Assembly: GCA_029891345.1 (NCBI GenBank)
Contig: CM057009.1
Coordinates: forward strand, 209,430,709-209,494,708
Reading direction: 5' to 3'
Length of the DNA stretch: 64,000 bases
Source of the DNA: Dryococelus australis
Lineage: Eukaryota; Arthropoda; Insecta; Phasmatodea; Phasmatidae
Below are positions 33,855 to 45,119 of this stretch, piece after piece (position 1 is the stretch's first letter; every line of letters starts with the position of its first letter). The notes beneath the pieces were generated by a model. That model worked only from the letters and a program-made list of their open reading frames with translations, had not been told where the DNA came from and ran no database searches. Made by a program: the position numbers and the translations under genes.

Positions 33855-34635
33855 CTAGTTAAGGCCCTCACCTGCATCTTTTCTACGAGTCCGTTGTTCT
33901 CCCTTCCATAGATGACAATAGACTGATGGAGCGATGGGTGGTAGGTAATTCTTAATTGTGCGATGACCTGTGATAGCTTGGTAGAGGGAGATGATGTAGG
34001 CAGAGTGAGATAGGTAATGGAACGATATGTTGTTTAAGTGTTTGCTGTAAAGTGCATTACAACATAGTATGTATATAAGTTATCCATAATATCTAACATA
34101 TATTAGTCGGAACTTACCTGTGGTTATGGTAATATTTGTACTTAAAGTTAAATTAATCGTGTTCGTTAATGAATAATCTAATAGTACTTATATGTGTTCG
34201 TGACATAATATGAAGTAGGGTATAATTTCTCGATCCTATAGTTGTATTCCTTTCTCGTTCGTTGTTTTATCTGTTGATGGGCAGTTGGTTTCAGCTCATT
34301 ATGTACATACTACTTGCATTTTGATTTTCATTACGCCAATACTTTGGTTAATCTAATTGATATACGATGAAAAAAAATCATCAGGCATATAAAACTTGTG
34401 TGTAAATAGTCTCGCTAAATATTCATTATTTGCTACATATGTTTTACTCTTAATGGGTGACTGTTTAAGTCTCCTGATGTACGTCTATAGCATAATCCAT
34501 AGCCTGACATTCTAGATAATTTTTTTTTCAAAGTCCCTGAAAATATAGTATAGTGGTTTCATCTAACAAAAGGTTAACCTGTGTGGAGAGCAATTAAACA
34601 TGTCATTCTTCGGAAGCTAGCGATAACTTTTCTGT
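33855..34635 (+). repeat. Dispersed repeat B, copy 2
   Basis: Same-orientation copy of 15190-15975, including the CTCCCTTCCA block, the GTGCATTACAACATAGTA block and the segment with TTACGCCAATACTTTGG. It ends just before the right arm of the large inverted duplication. Confidence 0.75.
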
Positions 34636-35044
34636 CATTCGGAACACTGTCTTCCTAGAATAATAAAATGTCTTTGGATATGACATGGTATGCTAGGAGA
34701 ATCATAGACTTGCATGATGTAAAGTTTTGTGTACCAAACTGGAATCCATTACATCGCTTTGGGATAAGAAAAAGCAATGATGTAAGCATTCTGAGGTAAA
34801 TCGGAAGCTGGTTGTCTTGGTGGAGGACAAGTACTGATTTGGTGAATGCATAATGTGTAATTATTATGTAAGTGTGTATGATGTTGGTTGAGAAATGACT
34901 ACTTAGTGTGGGTGTTATTACACTATATTTAATTAGCATTTGTTAAACTTTATGATAGATAGTATTAACATTAAATTTAAAACATATTTAATAGTTTATG
35001 TATAATATAAGTGGGTTAAAAAAACATCTAAAAAATTGCAATTC

Positions 35045-35240
35045 ATAAACATTAATTTTATACCTACAATAAGTTTGTGGTGATTTTTATTAAGATCATA
35101 TAATATGGCTGCTCCTCCTTCGTTAAATTTAATAGGGGAGATTATATTGTTTAATAGAATTGTTTCTTGAAGTAGTGTTAGTTAATTTGTATTTTTAATT
35201 ATATCTTTTTTTAGAGTTGCATATACTTTATATTCAGCTC
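35045..35240 (+). pseudogene. NUMT part A: mitochondrial nad4, C-terminal region
   Basis: Read in the invertebrate mitochondrial code (TGA Trp, AGA Ser, ATA Met), this encodes a piece of NADH dehydrogenase subunit 4, a membrane proton-pumping subunit of respiratory complex I. SLWWFLL is followed by NMAAPPSLNLMGEI (about 35096-35137) and, after one TAA stop, SFFSVAYTLYS near the end. These are hallmark residues of the late helices of ND4. In the standard code TGA codons would interrupt it, so it is a nuclear copy of mtDNA (or mis-joined mtDNA) and not a nuclear gene. Confidence 0.88.
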
Positions 35241-35299
35241 TATTGGAATTTGAATTTTAATTCCAAATGTGAATGAAAATGAAAAGAAAAAATGAAAAA

Positions 35300-35585
35300 A
35301 TTTTATTTTGTCTTTTTCTAGAATTAGATTTATTTTATTTTATTTATTTTTTGAATCTAGTTTAATTCCTACTTTATTTTTAATCTTTGGTTGATGATAT
35401 CAACCCGAGCGTCTTCAGGCTGGTATATATGATTTGTTTTATACTTTATTTTCTTCTTTGCCTATATTAGTTTGTATTTTATATTTTTATAATTTATATG
35501 GTAGTTTAAATTTTTCTTTAATTTTTAATTTTGATTATTATTATTTTATTTTTTATTTATGTATATTTTTTTCATTTTTTGATTG
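35300..35585 (+). pseudogene. NUMT part B: mitochondrial nad4, N-terminal/middle region
   Basis: In the invertebrate mitochondrial code about 93 codons are open. They include FFESSLIPTLFLIFGW (about 35348-35395), then YQPERLQAG (about 35399-35425) and [12 protein letters not shown]. This is the highly conserved segment about one quarter of the way into ND4. In a normal mitochondrial genome it lies upstream of part A, but here it is downstream in the same orientation, with about 60 bases of unrelated AT-rich sequence between them. The copy was therefore rearranged before or during insertion. Confidence 0.9.
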
Positions 35586-36030
35586 AATTCGAATCAGAGA
35601 ATATGTTAGTATCACTGTAATTACATTTGTTTAGTTTTTAGTAGGGTCTAAATCAGTATGTATGCTACAACTTTGACGAATTTCGAATAGTTAAAAACAG
35701 TTGCATTTAAACAACATTTCAGCTTCTTGTGAGATGATACAAGGTTTAATTGTGTAAATACTTGTTACGCGGTTAAGATTTAAGTATTCTAGAAGGGTCG
35801 CACCAATAATTAAAAAGAACAGATATTAACGAACATTCATTAATCATGATTTTTTTTTTTAAATAAACACGTCTGTATTGCTATATGTAGTATGGGGAAA
35901 AACAAGATATGAGTGAGTTGAGTGTTTCATTTAGATCTAAAAAATTTGTTTTAAATGATTTCATAAAGAAAATTCCAAAATGAAAATATAAGCAATGTTT
36001 TTCCTTTTTTGGATATTATTGTACTTTTAA
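35586..36030. other. Right-arm sequence without genes
   Basis: This matches left-arm sequence at 28870-29150 in reverse complement. No gene or RNA is seen. Confidence 0.5.
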
Positions 36031-36169
36031 TTAAGTGTGTGCTAATGTATATGGGTAGACACTTGATGGAGATTTGTTCATTTCAGTTATGATATGTTGA
36101 TGTGGTAGTCCAGTATTTAGTTTTGCTTGTAATGTTTTATGACAGGGGTTTCGCAAGTGGCTGGTATGG

Positions 36170-36520
36170 TATGTGCAAATGAGTTGTGTGTGTATGAGTG
36201 TGTGTGGGTGTTTAGATGTGTGTATGTGTATTATAATGTGTAGGTATGTGTTGTACTGTGTGTGAGTGTGTGTGCATATGAGTGTTATACTGTGTGCAAG
36301 TGATAGTGTGTATTTAATACTGGGTTTGTTACACTGTGTGTAAGTGTGTGTATGTGGGTTATACTGTGTGTATAGGTTATGCTGTGTGTGCGAGTGAGTG
36401 TGTGTTTGTGTGAGTGTATGTGTTATAGTGTGTGCGTTTGTGAGTGTGTGTGTAATAGTGTGTGAGTGTGTGTTATGCTGTGTGTGTGGGAGTGTTATAC
36501 TTTGTGCATGTTTGTATCGA
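36170..36520 (+). repeat. TG-rich microsatellite
   Basis: Long imperfect TGTG/TGAG stretch, the inverted counterpart of the CA-rich blocks at 27330-28430. Open frames here are low complexity. Confidence 0.85.
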
Positions 36521-36799
36521 AACGAAAACGTTTGCTTCGGAATGAAAAGTATGTGTGTCAAATCAATATGTAAATACTACTTCCTATAGTTATCCATGGC
36601 TTATTACACCAATATATTTACCTTGTTGAGTCTTGCTCATTGTTCACTCTTTAAATTTCCAACTAATAAAAAATGAATCAAATGTATATACCCTGAATGG
36701 GAATAGGGTTCAGTACCAACGTGATTAGTGTTCGTCAGATTCTGAGAGTTGGGAAACAAATAATAAAAAATTTAATTTAATCGAACTAGTAGCATTCCT

Positions 36800-37490
36800 C
36801 TCACTGGTCGTCAGAGCCTGAGTTTAATGAGTATAGCTTCGGTAGATGGGAAATTATGAGTAACAATGCATGTAGAAGGGCTTAAGGTGTGTTCGACTGT
36901 GCGACCTTGTTTGTTGTCGGGGGTGAATTGTGTGTTATGAATTTGATGACTATTTATTTGGTAGATGGGAAATTATGAATAGCTATGTTTATAAAATGGC
37001 TTAACTTGGGTTTGACCCTGTTGTCCTCTTTGTTGTTGGGGTGAATTGTATGTTATGGATTTGATGACTATAGTTTTGGTAAATGGGAAAATATAAGTAC
37101 TTATGCTTATAGAAGTGCTTAACTTGTGTTTTATCCTGCTGTCATGTTTGTTGTTGGGGATGATGTGTATGTTATGCAATTGATGACTATAGCTCCAATG
37201 GTTCGGAAATTATGAGTAACTATGCTTATAAAAGGGCTAAACTTGTGTTTGACCCTGTGGTCCTGTTTTTTGTTGGGGTTGATGTGCATGTTATGAATTT
37301 GATGATTATAGCTTTTGTAGTTAGGAAATTATGAGTAACTATTCTTATAAAAGGTCCTAACTTGTTATGACATTGCAGTCTTGTTTGTTGTTGGGTGTGA
37401 TGTGTATGTTATGCATTTCATGACTATAGCTTCAATGGTTCGATAATTATGAGTAACTATGCCTATAAATGAACTTAAGGCATAATTGAC
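36800..37490 (+). repeat. ~119 bp tandem array, right arm
   Basis: TTTGATGACTATAGCTT-like blocks recur at about 36945, 37060, 37180, 37300 and 37420, with GTTGTTGGGGxTGA and GGAAATTATGAGTAACTATGC in each unit. It is the inverted counterpart of the 26150-27090 array, with about five to six units. Confidence 0.85.
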
Positions 37491-37499
37491 CATAGCAGT

Positions 37500-37910
37500 C
37501 AACTCTAGAAACAATATTTTGGTTGGAAACAAATAACAAACGAATGTCAGAGACAAGGGAGGGAACTAGAGCAAGGAAAGAAAGAGAGAGAAAGGAAGAG
37601 ATAAAAAATGGAAGCACTCCAAGGAAATCCCTGGAATGATAGTATATAAAAACAACATGGAATGATAGAGCATGAAAAAACAAAATGGAATAATAGAGCA
37701 TGGCAAATGACACACTGCCCACCTAAATGGAAGTATCCAAGATCGGGATGCACTGGCTACCAACATGGCCACCGGGAGCAGAGGAAAAAGGGGGAAATTT
37801 TGAAAGAAAAGGGGACATCCACAATGACGGAATCCAAGATGGTGGTCGTCCCTCATCTCCAGCCACAAACCGGTATGCCTGCTCCCCCATTAGACATCTA
37901 CTGTCTGTCA
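37500..37910 (+). repeat. Purine-rich patch with short repeats
   Basis: A GA-rich run (about 37555-37610) is followed by three imperfect ~33 bp units around TGGAATGATAGAGCATG (37636-37700). A less AT-rich stretch with CCAAGATGGTGG and CATGGCCACC follows. No gene is supported; open frames occur on both strands but match nothing I know. Confidence 0.5.
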
Positions 37911-37914
37911 CACT

Positions 37915-39115
37915 TATAAAAATACATATTTTAAAATGGCCTACCACATTACAATTTCTTTGCCAAATTTGGTAAGAATTTGTTGACTGTTTCTCCGAAT
38001 ATGATATAAAAACTTAATTTTTAATAGTGGGACTATCTTGCACAAAGGCAGAGAAATGAGGCTCTGTATAGACAAATTTGAAGGTTGTAATAGCTACTGC
38101 CATTAGTTAACTTGCAAGTTAATATGTTAATAAAATGAGAAAAGCCAAAAAATTTAAATAGCAACGCTTATATAAATGCATGACATACTTAAAACATACC
38201 AGTTTACATCAACTGTTTGAAGTACTATTTTTTATCAAATTTGGTAGTAATCTGTCAGTTGTTTCCCAAGATATTACTAAAATCTTTATTATTCGTATGA
38301 CATTACAGAAAAAATGGCAGGTAAAATATGCTTTGTGTACATATATATAGTCGATAGAAGTAATAACTACAGTCAGCATCAAATATAAGTTATATTTGAA
38401 TACATGGTTTTGAAAATATATTGTTCCAAGCTAAGTTTCTTTATGCCCGCAATTTATTTTAAAATTACTTAAAACAAACCATTTTACATAATATGCTGCA
38501 AAGCTACCTGTTTGTCTAATTTGATGGTAATCGGTACGTTGTTTCCTGATATATGATATATGAAAAGATTTCTTCGTTTGGCGCCACATGGCAGACAAAA
38601 GTGGCTATATGTGGCATGTATGATACTTGTAATAGTTACTTTAAGCATACAAAATTTGGTCGAAATTGGTTAAATGGTATGGTAGATATAACAAATAAAC
38701 TCCTCGAAAAAATATTATGACCGACGTTTTGTAAATAAGTCCCTCGTCAAGTTAAATCACTTTCGTTTATGGGACCTATCATAGTACAGCTTACATTCTA
38801 AATATGGTGAGAATTGGTTTAATAGTTTTGGATATATTATGTAAAGCCTTAATTTTTTCATTTGGTGTTATGTTAAATACCTGCGGACTATCAACATTAT
38901 CCATTTCAAAATGTTATCCTTACACGATGCTCTGTTAGCAAACAATTTTTTTTTTATCGGTTGAATGGTTCCCGAGATGTCATATCACCCAAAATATAAT
39001 AGTTGCCGCCATTTTTTAAGTAACTGCCCTGCGTGGTCGAAATATATTAAAGTCAGATGTCCTTACTGAATATAAGAACGTGTACCGAATTTGGTGAAAT
39101 TAAATTGACGCTTTT
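37915..39115 (+). repeat. ~280 bp tandem repeat array 2
   Basis: Four to five diverged monomers of the same family as 17081-19500, with landmarks CCAAATTTGGTAAGAAT, CCAAGATATTA, GATACTTGTAATAGTTAC and GCCGCCATTTTTTAAG (about 39015). It ends in a CA-rich patch at 39127-39165. Confidence 0.75.
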
Positions 39116-39184
39116 AAAAATTGAAAGTGGGACACACACATGCTCACACAGGCACACACACATTGAAGCACGCACAGAGCCAGC

Positions 39185-40006
39185 CAGGAAGGTAATCTCA
39201 GAATTTTTTTTCTTTCGGCAGTAGGCTAGAAATTACTGTTTGTGCCCTCTGGACAGAGGAGCCATGCTACAAAAGAGCAAGTAAGAGTAAATAAGAGTTT
39301 GTGTTTTTATTATGTCTCTAAATCTTAATTTATCCACAATTGTCAGGGTAATAAAATTTTACACAATAATAGCTTTTTGTAGAAATGTGGCCCAGGCAAA
39401 GATGGGCCAAGTTTTTTTTAAAAGCGATATCTTGAAAGATTGCTGAGAAACACATATAATATTGTATCATTTGCAACCCCCATCCTTTCACTCGGCCGGT
39501 ATGCAATAGGCAGCCACGTTAAGCTTATTTATTTATTTTGCATGTACCACTGTGCTTACTGAACCACACACTCTTTGGAGTACTACACAACATATCTGGA
39601 TAGACAAGTTATTAATATTGTTTATACATAACTAAATTATTTCGAGAGTTTTGCAATAAATAAAATGGGAAGTGAGGTTTGGAAAACAATTCTCGACTGG
39701 AAGTTGTGTTCATGGTGGTTCATGTAACTAAACGTCATTCCAAAATTCTCTCCGTAGCAACTCTTTGTCACCTTAACCAGCTACAATATTCCAGTTATAC
39801 ACTTAGCCAAATCCGTAGAGATTGCACAAGTTAACCTTAAAATATTAAATTCCCGAAAATCATCACCGTTCAGTATTTAATGAAGATTTGAAATTTATTT
39901 GTCGATATAGTAAGAAACTAGCATGCATGCTGGTATTATATAAGGTCATGCCTAATAAGTAATACATATTATTTATGTTCTATTTACAATGTGTATTGTT
40001 TTTCAG
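39185..40006 (+). other. Intron end with splice acceptor
   Basis: Gene-free intronic sequence that ends in a pyrimidine-rich stretch and TTTTTCAG at 39999-40006, a good splice acceptor for the exon at 40007. Confidence 0.65.
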
Positions 40007-40206
40007 ATGGAGAGCGACTTTATTCATTCGAGTTTCCAGTCCGCTGTGCTTCGTCATCCACATTTAAGCCTGCTGTGATATCATCTGATGGACAAAGTAT
40101 AATAGTAATGGCAGCTGACAAAGGAAGCAGAGACAGCATACATGTTTTCAGTTCTCGCATGGGCACACTCGTCACTAAAATACCTCTAAGAATATTAAAT
40201 GCTAAG
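40007..40206 (+). CDS. NWD2-like protein, internal exon 1 of 2 in window
   Basis: This 200 bp internal exon has acceptor TTTTTCAG and donor AAG|GTAAAT. It enters with one codon base supplied by the previous exon and leaves on a codon boundary. The peptide (GERLYSFEF... SDGQSIIVMAADKGSRDSI... ending RILNAK) has the strand pattern of a WD-repeat blade and joins in phase to the exon at 57877. The combined text resembles the C-terminal WD region of NWD2-type (NACHT and WD repeat domain) proteins, which in animals combine an N-terminal NACHT ATPase with many WD repeats and are cytoplasmic. Codons are intact and better conserved than anything else nearby. The family call is from recognition, without a search. 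Confidence 0.78.
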
Positions 40207-42225
40207 GTAAATAAGCGGCACAATAATTAAATTAATAATATTTAGATAGGGCACATTACACTTTACTCCTTATATGTATGGTTTTTGACACATTAGGGAT
40301 ATGATGATGTAGTAATATAAAAATCGAAATTACCATAAACGAATTTACAAATTTGGTCAGTTTACGGGCAATACAATCACTCAGTATTGATCCGGCATCA
40401 GCTCTCGCACAATAGTGCCGTCAAATGTGGGTATCTTATTATATGAAAACCATTTCTACAAAACACCGAAGTTTATAAAAAAAAAATTTACAAACAAAAT
40501 GATTAGTGGCAAGCTCTGTGACCATGTTTTATTAAATTAGTCATTTGTACAGAAACACACATGCACATTAATTTAAATGTAAATAAAAACGATGTTGTGT
40601 GGAGTGGTCGTCTACAATATCCACAAAGAAATACAATAGTTTGACATCTACTATAATTAGTTTTTATCATGTGTAGATTGTTTTGGGGTCTATTAGGCAA
40701 GTAGTGGAAGGCTGCAGATCCGAGGCTCCATACACCATATTTGATTGCATCTGGCTGATGTTATGGGGGTCATCTTGGAATTTTCCTTGACCTCGACCAT
40801 TGATTGGTATGTTAGCCAACGTCTTTTCATTCGCCATCTGGCTTATATCAAATGCTGTTAACTTGGCGACTCTCATTTGATTATTGTTTCTTTTATCAAT
40901 TGTTTCTTGCGTTTTTCGCTAGCATGTTATGGTCTCCATCATGTTTCTTTCTTGGTGTCATGCTACGGCGTGCCACTGGTGATTTCTATTACTCATTTAG
41001 TAATCTGTAATCCACTTGCTGGATAACTATGTATATTTCTGGTGTTCGATGTTAGATATACATCTGGTGCCAGCTAAGTTTGCTTCACTTGTTTGCCATT
41101 AGTGTGCAACACTGGTAGCCGCCATGTGCATTCCTGGCGAATTTTGAAAGGCAGTGCTGCTCAATGTTCTTCAGGTGGACGCCGTTATGCGTGGCTACCT
41201 AACACCTGGGAGCCAATCAGTCCAGGAACTTATTGACTGTGGTAGTGTAGGCTAGTCCAGATGTAATACTTGCTCTCAAGAATAAATTTATTGGAAAAAT
41301 ATCTGCAAAAGTATGTGTTGGACTCTGAAGTTCTATATTTCGGGTAGTTAAGCAGGCGCTTCAGCTGAATGAGTTATAACATCGTATAACGATTAGAGGG
41401 TTTCAACGATGGACATGTTTGGGCAGAATAAATTGGAGGATTTCAACAAGGCAAAAAAAAGCGAGAGATATTTCTTGATATCATTCCAGGCAGGTGCCCA
41501 CCATCATAGGCAACACATACCTCCAAGTTGAAAATAAAACACAGAAGCACACTATTTAGTTGTAAATATGGTTGTTGTAAGTTTTTGTTGAAACATAATC
41601 CTGTGTTGCATAACAGAGCCACACATTAATAATTGTGTTGTGACCAGACACCTTGTCATCACATTGCACGCCGAAAAGCCACCGAAGCATCATCTGGACA
41701 GTAGTGGGAGATTAATCGTATTTTAATTAGGCTTCCACTGCTAATGTTCGTTTTACCGACTGCGACATCATGATTGCTAAATGCACATCGTCCGCAGTCA
41801 TTCAAATAGTCATTTCCCATGCATGTGTGCACAGTGCCACATTACACGCATGCTCACCTGCATTCCATGACTGGTTTTTACAACACCTGCTTGTGGCTTC
41901 CCATAATCTTGAAGACTCTAATAGAGCAATAAATTAGCATGACACTGGGCAGAAAAAAAGGAAAGACTTCGAAAAAAGAAAAATAATTTTATAAAATATG
42001 CCAGGGGGCTTCCCACTGGTGTTTAACTTCCACTCTAGGCCTACATCCCAAATTACTGTACAGACTTAGAAAAATTAGGGTCCTTGGATTCGCCTTGACA
42101 CTTCGGGTGACAAAGATTGGGGATTTCACGAAATTAATATTATGGGTGATTCTTTCTACCATAATGTGGGACTGAAATTATTTTTCAAACCTCTGTATTA
42201 CAGGCATCAAATGAAGGTCCATCAA
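40207..42225. other. Intronic sequence
   Basis: Start of a 17.7 kb intron. A short open stretch at 41409-41535 (MDMFGQNKLEDFNKA) resembles no gene confidently. I see no complete element here. Confidence 0.45.
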
Positions 42226-42234
42226 GTGGTTAAA

Positions 42235-42800
42235 TATAAAAATAATGTTTTTGAAAGGTGTGCAAATATTTTGGGGAAAGCAAGGGGGTATCAAGGCGAG
42301 TGGTTTGATGTAATGAATATTGTGTCGGAAATGCATCCTTATGCTACAAATAAAAATAAAATACATGATGCATATGCTGTAAGCAAACGAGTATGTACCA
42401 CAATCACGAAGAGCGAGTTGACATCGAACCCGCAAATACAGTATTACAACAAATGTTCAAAGTGATGGCCGCTGACCCGGTTGCACGGCGGCATGCAGTA
42501 CCGCTGTACTCGGATAAGCAGATGTGGCAGTAGTGATGATTGTTGTTCTCGACATGACTTTTCCAGGTGGGTCATGCAGCTGCGCATTAATATTCCAGGC
42601 TTCACTGTCCCTGTGTCATGGACAGACGAAGCACTGCTGACCGCGAGGGCATCGTCAACAATGTATCTTGCATTTTATTTTATTTGTAACATAAGGATGC
42701 ATTTCCAACACCATGGTTATTACATCAAAACACTCGTCTTGACACCCCCATGCATTCCCCAAAATATCTGCACTCATTTCGAAAACATTCTATATATATT
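42235..42800. repeat. Fold-back (inverted repeat) element
   Basis: About 130 bases at 42240-42370 match 42665-42790 in reverse complement, with TTTTGGGGAA, GGGGGT, GAGTGxTTTGATGTAAT and GGAAATGCATCCTTATG shared. The ~290-base loop is GC-richer. A 107-codon open frame through the left arm is probably chance. Target duplications were not found. Confidence 0.78.
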
Positions 42801-42814
42801 ATTTAATATAAAAC

Positions 42815-43449
42815 AATATGAAAATATGATATCTCAGTGTATAACAACAAATTATAGTTGGTGAACATTAACTGTCTCAATTTCGGACTTACGGGCATCA
42901 TGCGGAGGATCGTTTGTTTCAAATGAAAATCTTTGGATACATTACTTCTAATGTTGTAGCATACATCTACGAAACTCTGTTCATTTATCTCATATAGACC
43001 TATGCAGGAGGTAATTTTGTGTTTGCAAATAAGCATTTGGATATTTTTAATTTATAGCAGTACCAAACTGCTACCTAACAATAACAAATTTAGGAAAATT
43101 AAAATATTTTTAGTTTTTCTTTATAATGCCTTTAAATACTTAAAAAAAACCGCTGATAATTATAATACCAATTCTAGTTATAAGCCCATTATGGATTTAT
43201 TTAAAGGAATTGTTAACATCACTATGCACAACATAAATAAGCAACATTTGACCTTTGTCAAGCATAGTATATCTGGTTGACTTACACCCATAGGTGTAGA
43301 AATTATTAATTTTAAAAGGGTTTTAGTTTTTTTTTAATGAGCTACAGAATCCTAATCATAAACAAAATGTTACTGATATAACTAATGACCCTACTTTCCT
43401 TAACATGGGTGCAAATTATTTTTAAATAAGTTCTTAAAGCTGAGTTGGT
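42815..43449. other. AT-rich intronic sequence
   Basis: No gene or known repeat recognised, apart from a region at 43380-43450 that leads into the satellite leader. Confidence 0.4.
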
Positions 43450-43630
43450 AGGTAGGGCTTCACCCCTTCGTTGAAAGCAATATCATTGGACATGAAACCA
43501 GGAACATTTACAAAAGAAGTAAGACAATTACGCAAGACTTGCCTGGGATTCGAACCCAGGAAACCTCGTACCATAAGCTAGTGTGCTATCAACTGCATTC
43601 CGGGGGTCGGATTAGAGAATCAACTTCGCA
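43450..43630 (-). repeat. tRNA-like leader of satellite unit, copy 3
   Basis: This is the best-preserved leader. In reverse complement it has a perfect T arm, CCTGGGTTCGAATCCCAGG (43542-43560), and an anticodon-side block with CTAGCTTATGGTACGAGG. It matches the leaders at 16881 and 17610 and is followed by satellite monomers. The acceptor stem is not convincing, so I call it a SINE head. Confidence 0.6.
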
Positions 43631-43639
43631 TTTAATCAG

Positions 43640-45115
43640 TCTAATATTTCGAATAGGGTTTACAAACCTAAAATATTTACAGTACCATCATTTTTAAAAT
43701 AAGTGACTGAGATACAAAAAAAACGTAAGTTTACATGACCTGCCATAGTACTACTTGTGTGAAGAATTTGGCGTAGATCGGGTGATTCGTCCCTGAGATA
43801 TGGCATAAAACCTCAATATATTTCATTTGACGATCTTCATAAATGGAGGACAAAAACGTTATGTATTAGCACAGTCGATGATTGTATACTGCCTATGTAC
43901 AGAGCAAAGCTAAAATCGATTACATGGTTTCTTCGATAAAGCACACAAAACTCAAATTATTTTATAGCCGCCATTTGAAAACGTGTGACAGTCACACTTA
44001 AAATCACATATTTTTTTGCTTACAACAATACAACTCCTTCGCCAAAATTCGTAATAATGGATTTTTTTCCGAAATATAATGTAATAACTTTTTATTTTGT
44101 TTTAGGACTAAGTCTCAAAATGGCATAGAAATGAGACTCTGTGTAGACAAATTTCGTTTTTGTAATTGATAATGTCAGCAAACAAAGCTAAGTTGGAATT
44201 GGTTTCTTTAATGAAATGTACTGTGCTAAAAAATTATATAGCCACCATTTTGAAAATAAGTTTCTGGCCTACTTAAAACAAAGCAGTTTATACCACCTGC
44301 TGCGGTAAAAATCGTCTGCCAAATTTTGTATAAATCTGTCTATTGTTTCTCGTGATATAACATAAAATTTTTTCTGCATGTGTCATATCTTACAAAATGG
44401 GGGACAAAAGATGCTTTGTGTAGGTACAGTTCATAGATGAAATATCTACTGTCAGCAAACCAAATTAAGATCGAAATGATTACATTGTCTTGACGGCACA
44501 GTGTTCTAAGTTAAAATGGCTATATTTCCGACATTATAGAAATAAGTTCCTAGTGTACTAAAAACTTACCTTTTTATATCATCTTCTGCAGTACTACTTG
44601 TTTGTTAAATATAATACGATTTGGTCAAACGTTTTAAAAGATATGACATAAAATCTTTGTTTATTCGTGTGTAGCCATCTTAAAAAATGGCGATGTCTAG
44701 AGTATAAACAGCTCACAGTTGTAATATTTACGGCAACTATCCAAAGTTCAGTTGAAATTGATTACATGGTTTCGTCGATATATTACTATCAGCTAAGATA
44801 ACTATATGGCCACCATTTTAAAAATAATTGTCTGATATATTCCATATATATCCTTTACCATCATATGCCGCAGTTCTACTTGTTTGCCAAAATTGGTAGT
44901 AGTCGGTTACTTGTTTACCGAGACTAACGGAACTTGATTTATTTATGTGGTGCTATCTTACAAAATTGGTTATGTGTTGGGATACATGATGATTGTAATA
45001 TATACTTTCAGCATACAAAATTTGGTCGAAATTAGTTGAATGGTGTAATATACATATCAAATATACCTAAATTTGTATGGCAGCCATTTTAAAAACAAGT
45101 ACCCAATAAAGTTCA
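43640..45115 (+). repeat. ~280 bp tandem repeat array 3
   Basis: This is the clearest array: monomer landmarks GCCxCCATTTTxAAAATAAG occur near 43690, 43970, 44245, 44530, 44810 and 45085, a period of 275-285 bases. Each monomer has the same block order as the other two arrays. Confidence 0.85.
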
Positions 45116-45119
45116 ATTA

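Larger units (their letters stand above)
34650..37490 (-). repeat. Right arm of large inverted duplication
   Basis: Reverse-complement counterpart of 26111-29550. The order of shared blocks is preserved: the TGTGGGTGTTATTACAC segment, the CTAAATCAGTATGTATG block at 35648, the TG microsatellite, then the ~119 bp array. This arm alone has an extra ~540 bp of mitochondrial sequence (35045-35585). Confidence 0.8.

Noticed and set aside
41409-41535. Start of a Copia-type gag
   Set aside because: MDMFGQNKLEDFNKA is suggestive, but no LTRs, primer-binding site or further pol sequence follow.
42142-42465. Protein-coding gene of 107 codons
   Set aside because: The frame coincides with one arm of the fold-back repeat and its counterpart arm is not conserved as coding.
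43542-43560. A functional tRNA gene around the perfect T arm
   Set aside because: No convincing acceptor or D stem, and the same segment recurs as a repeat leader, so it is a SINE head.
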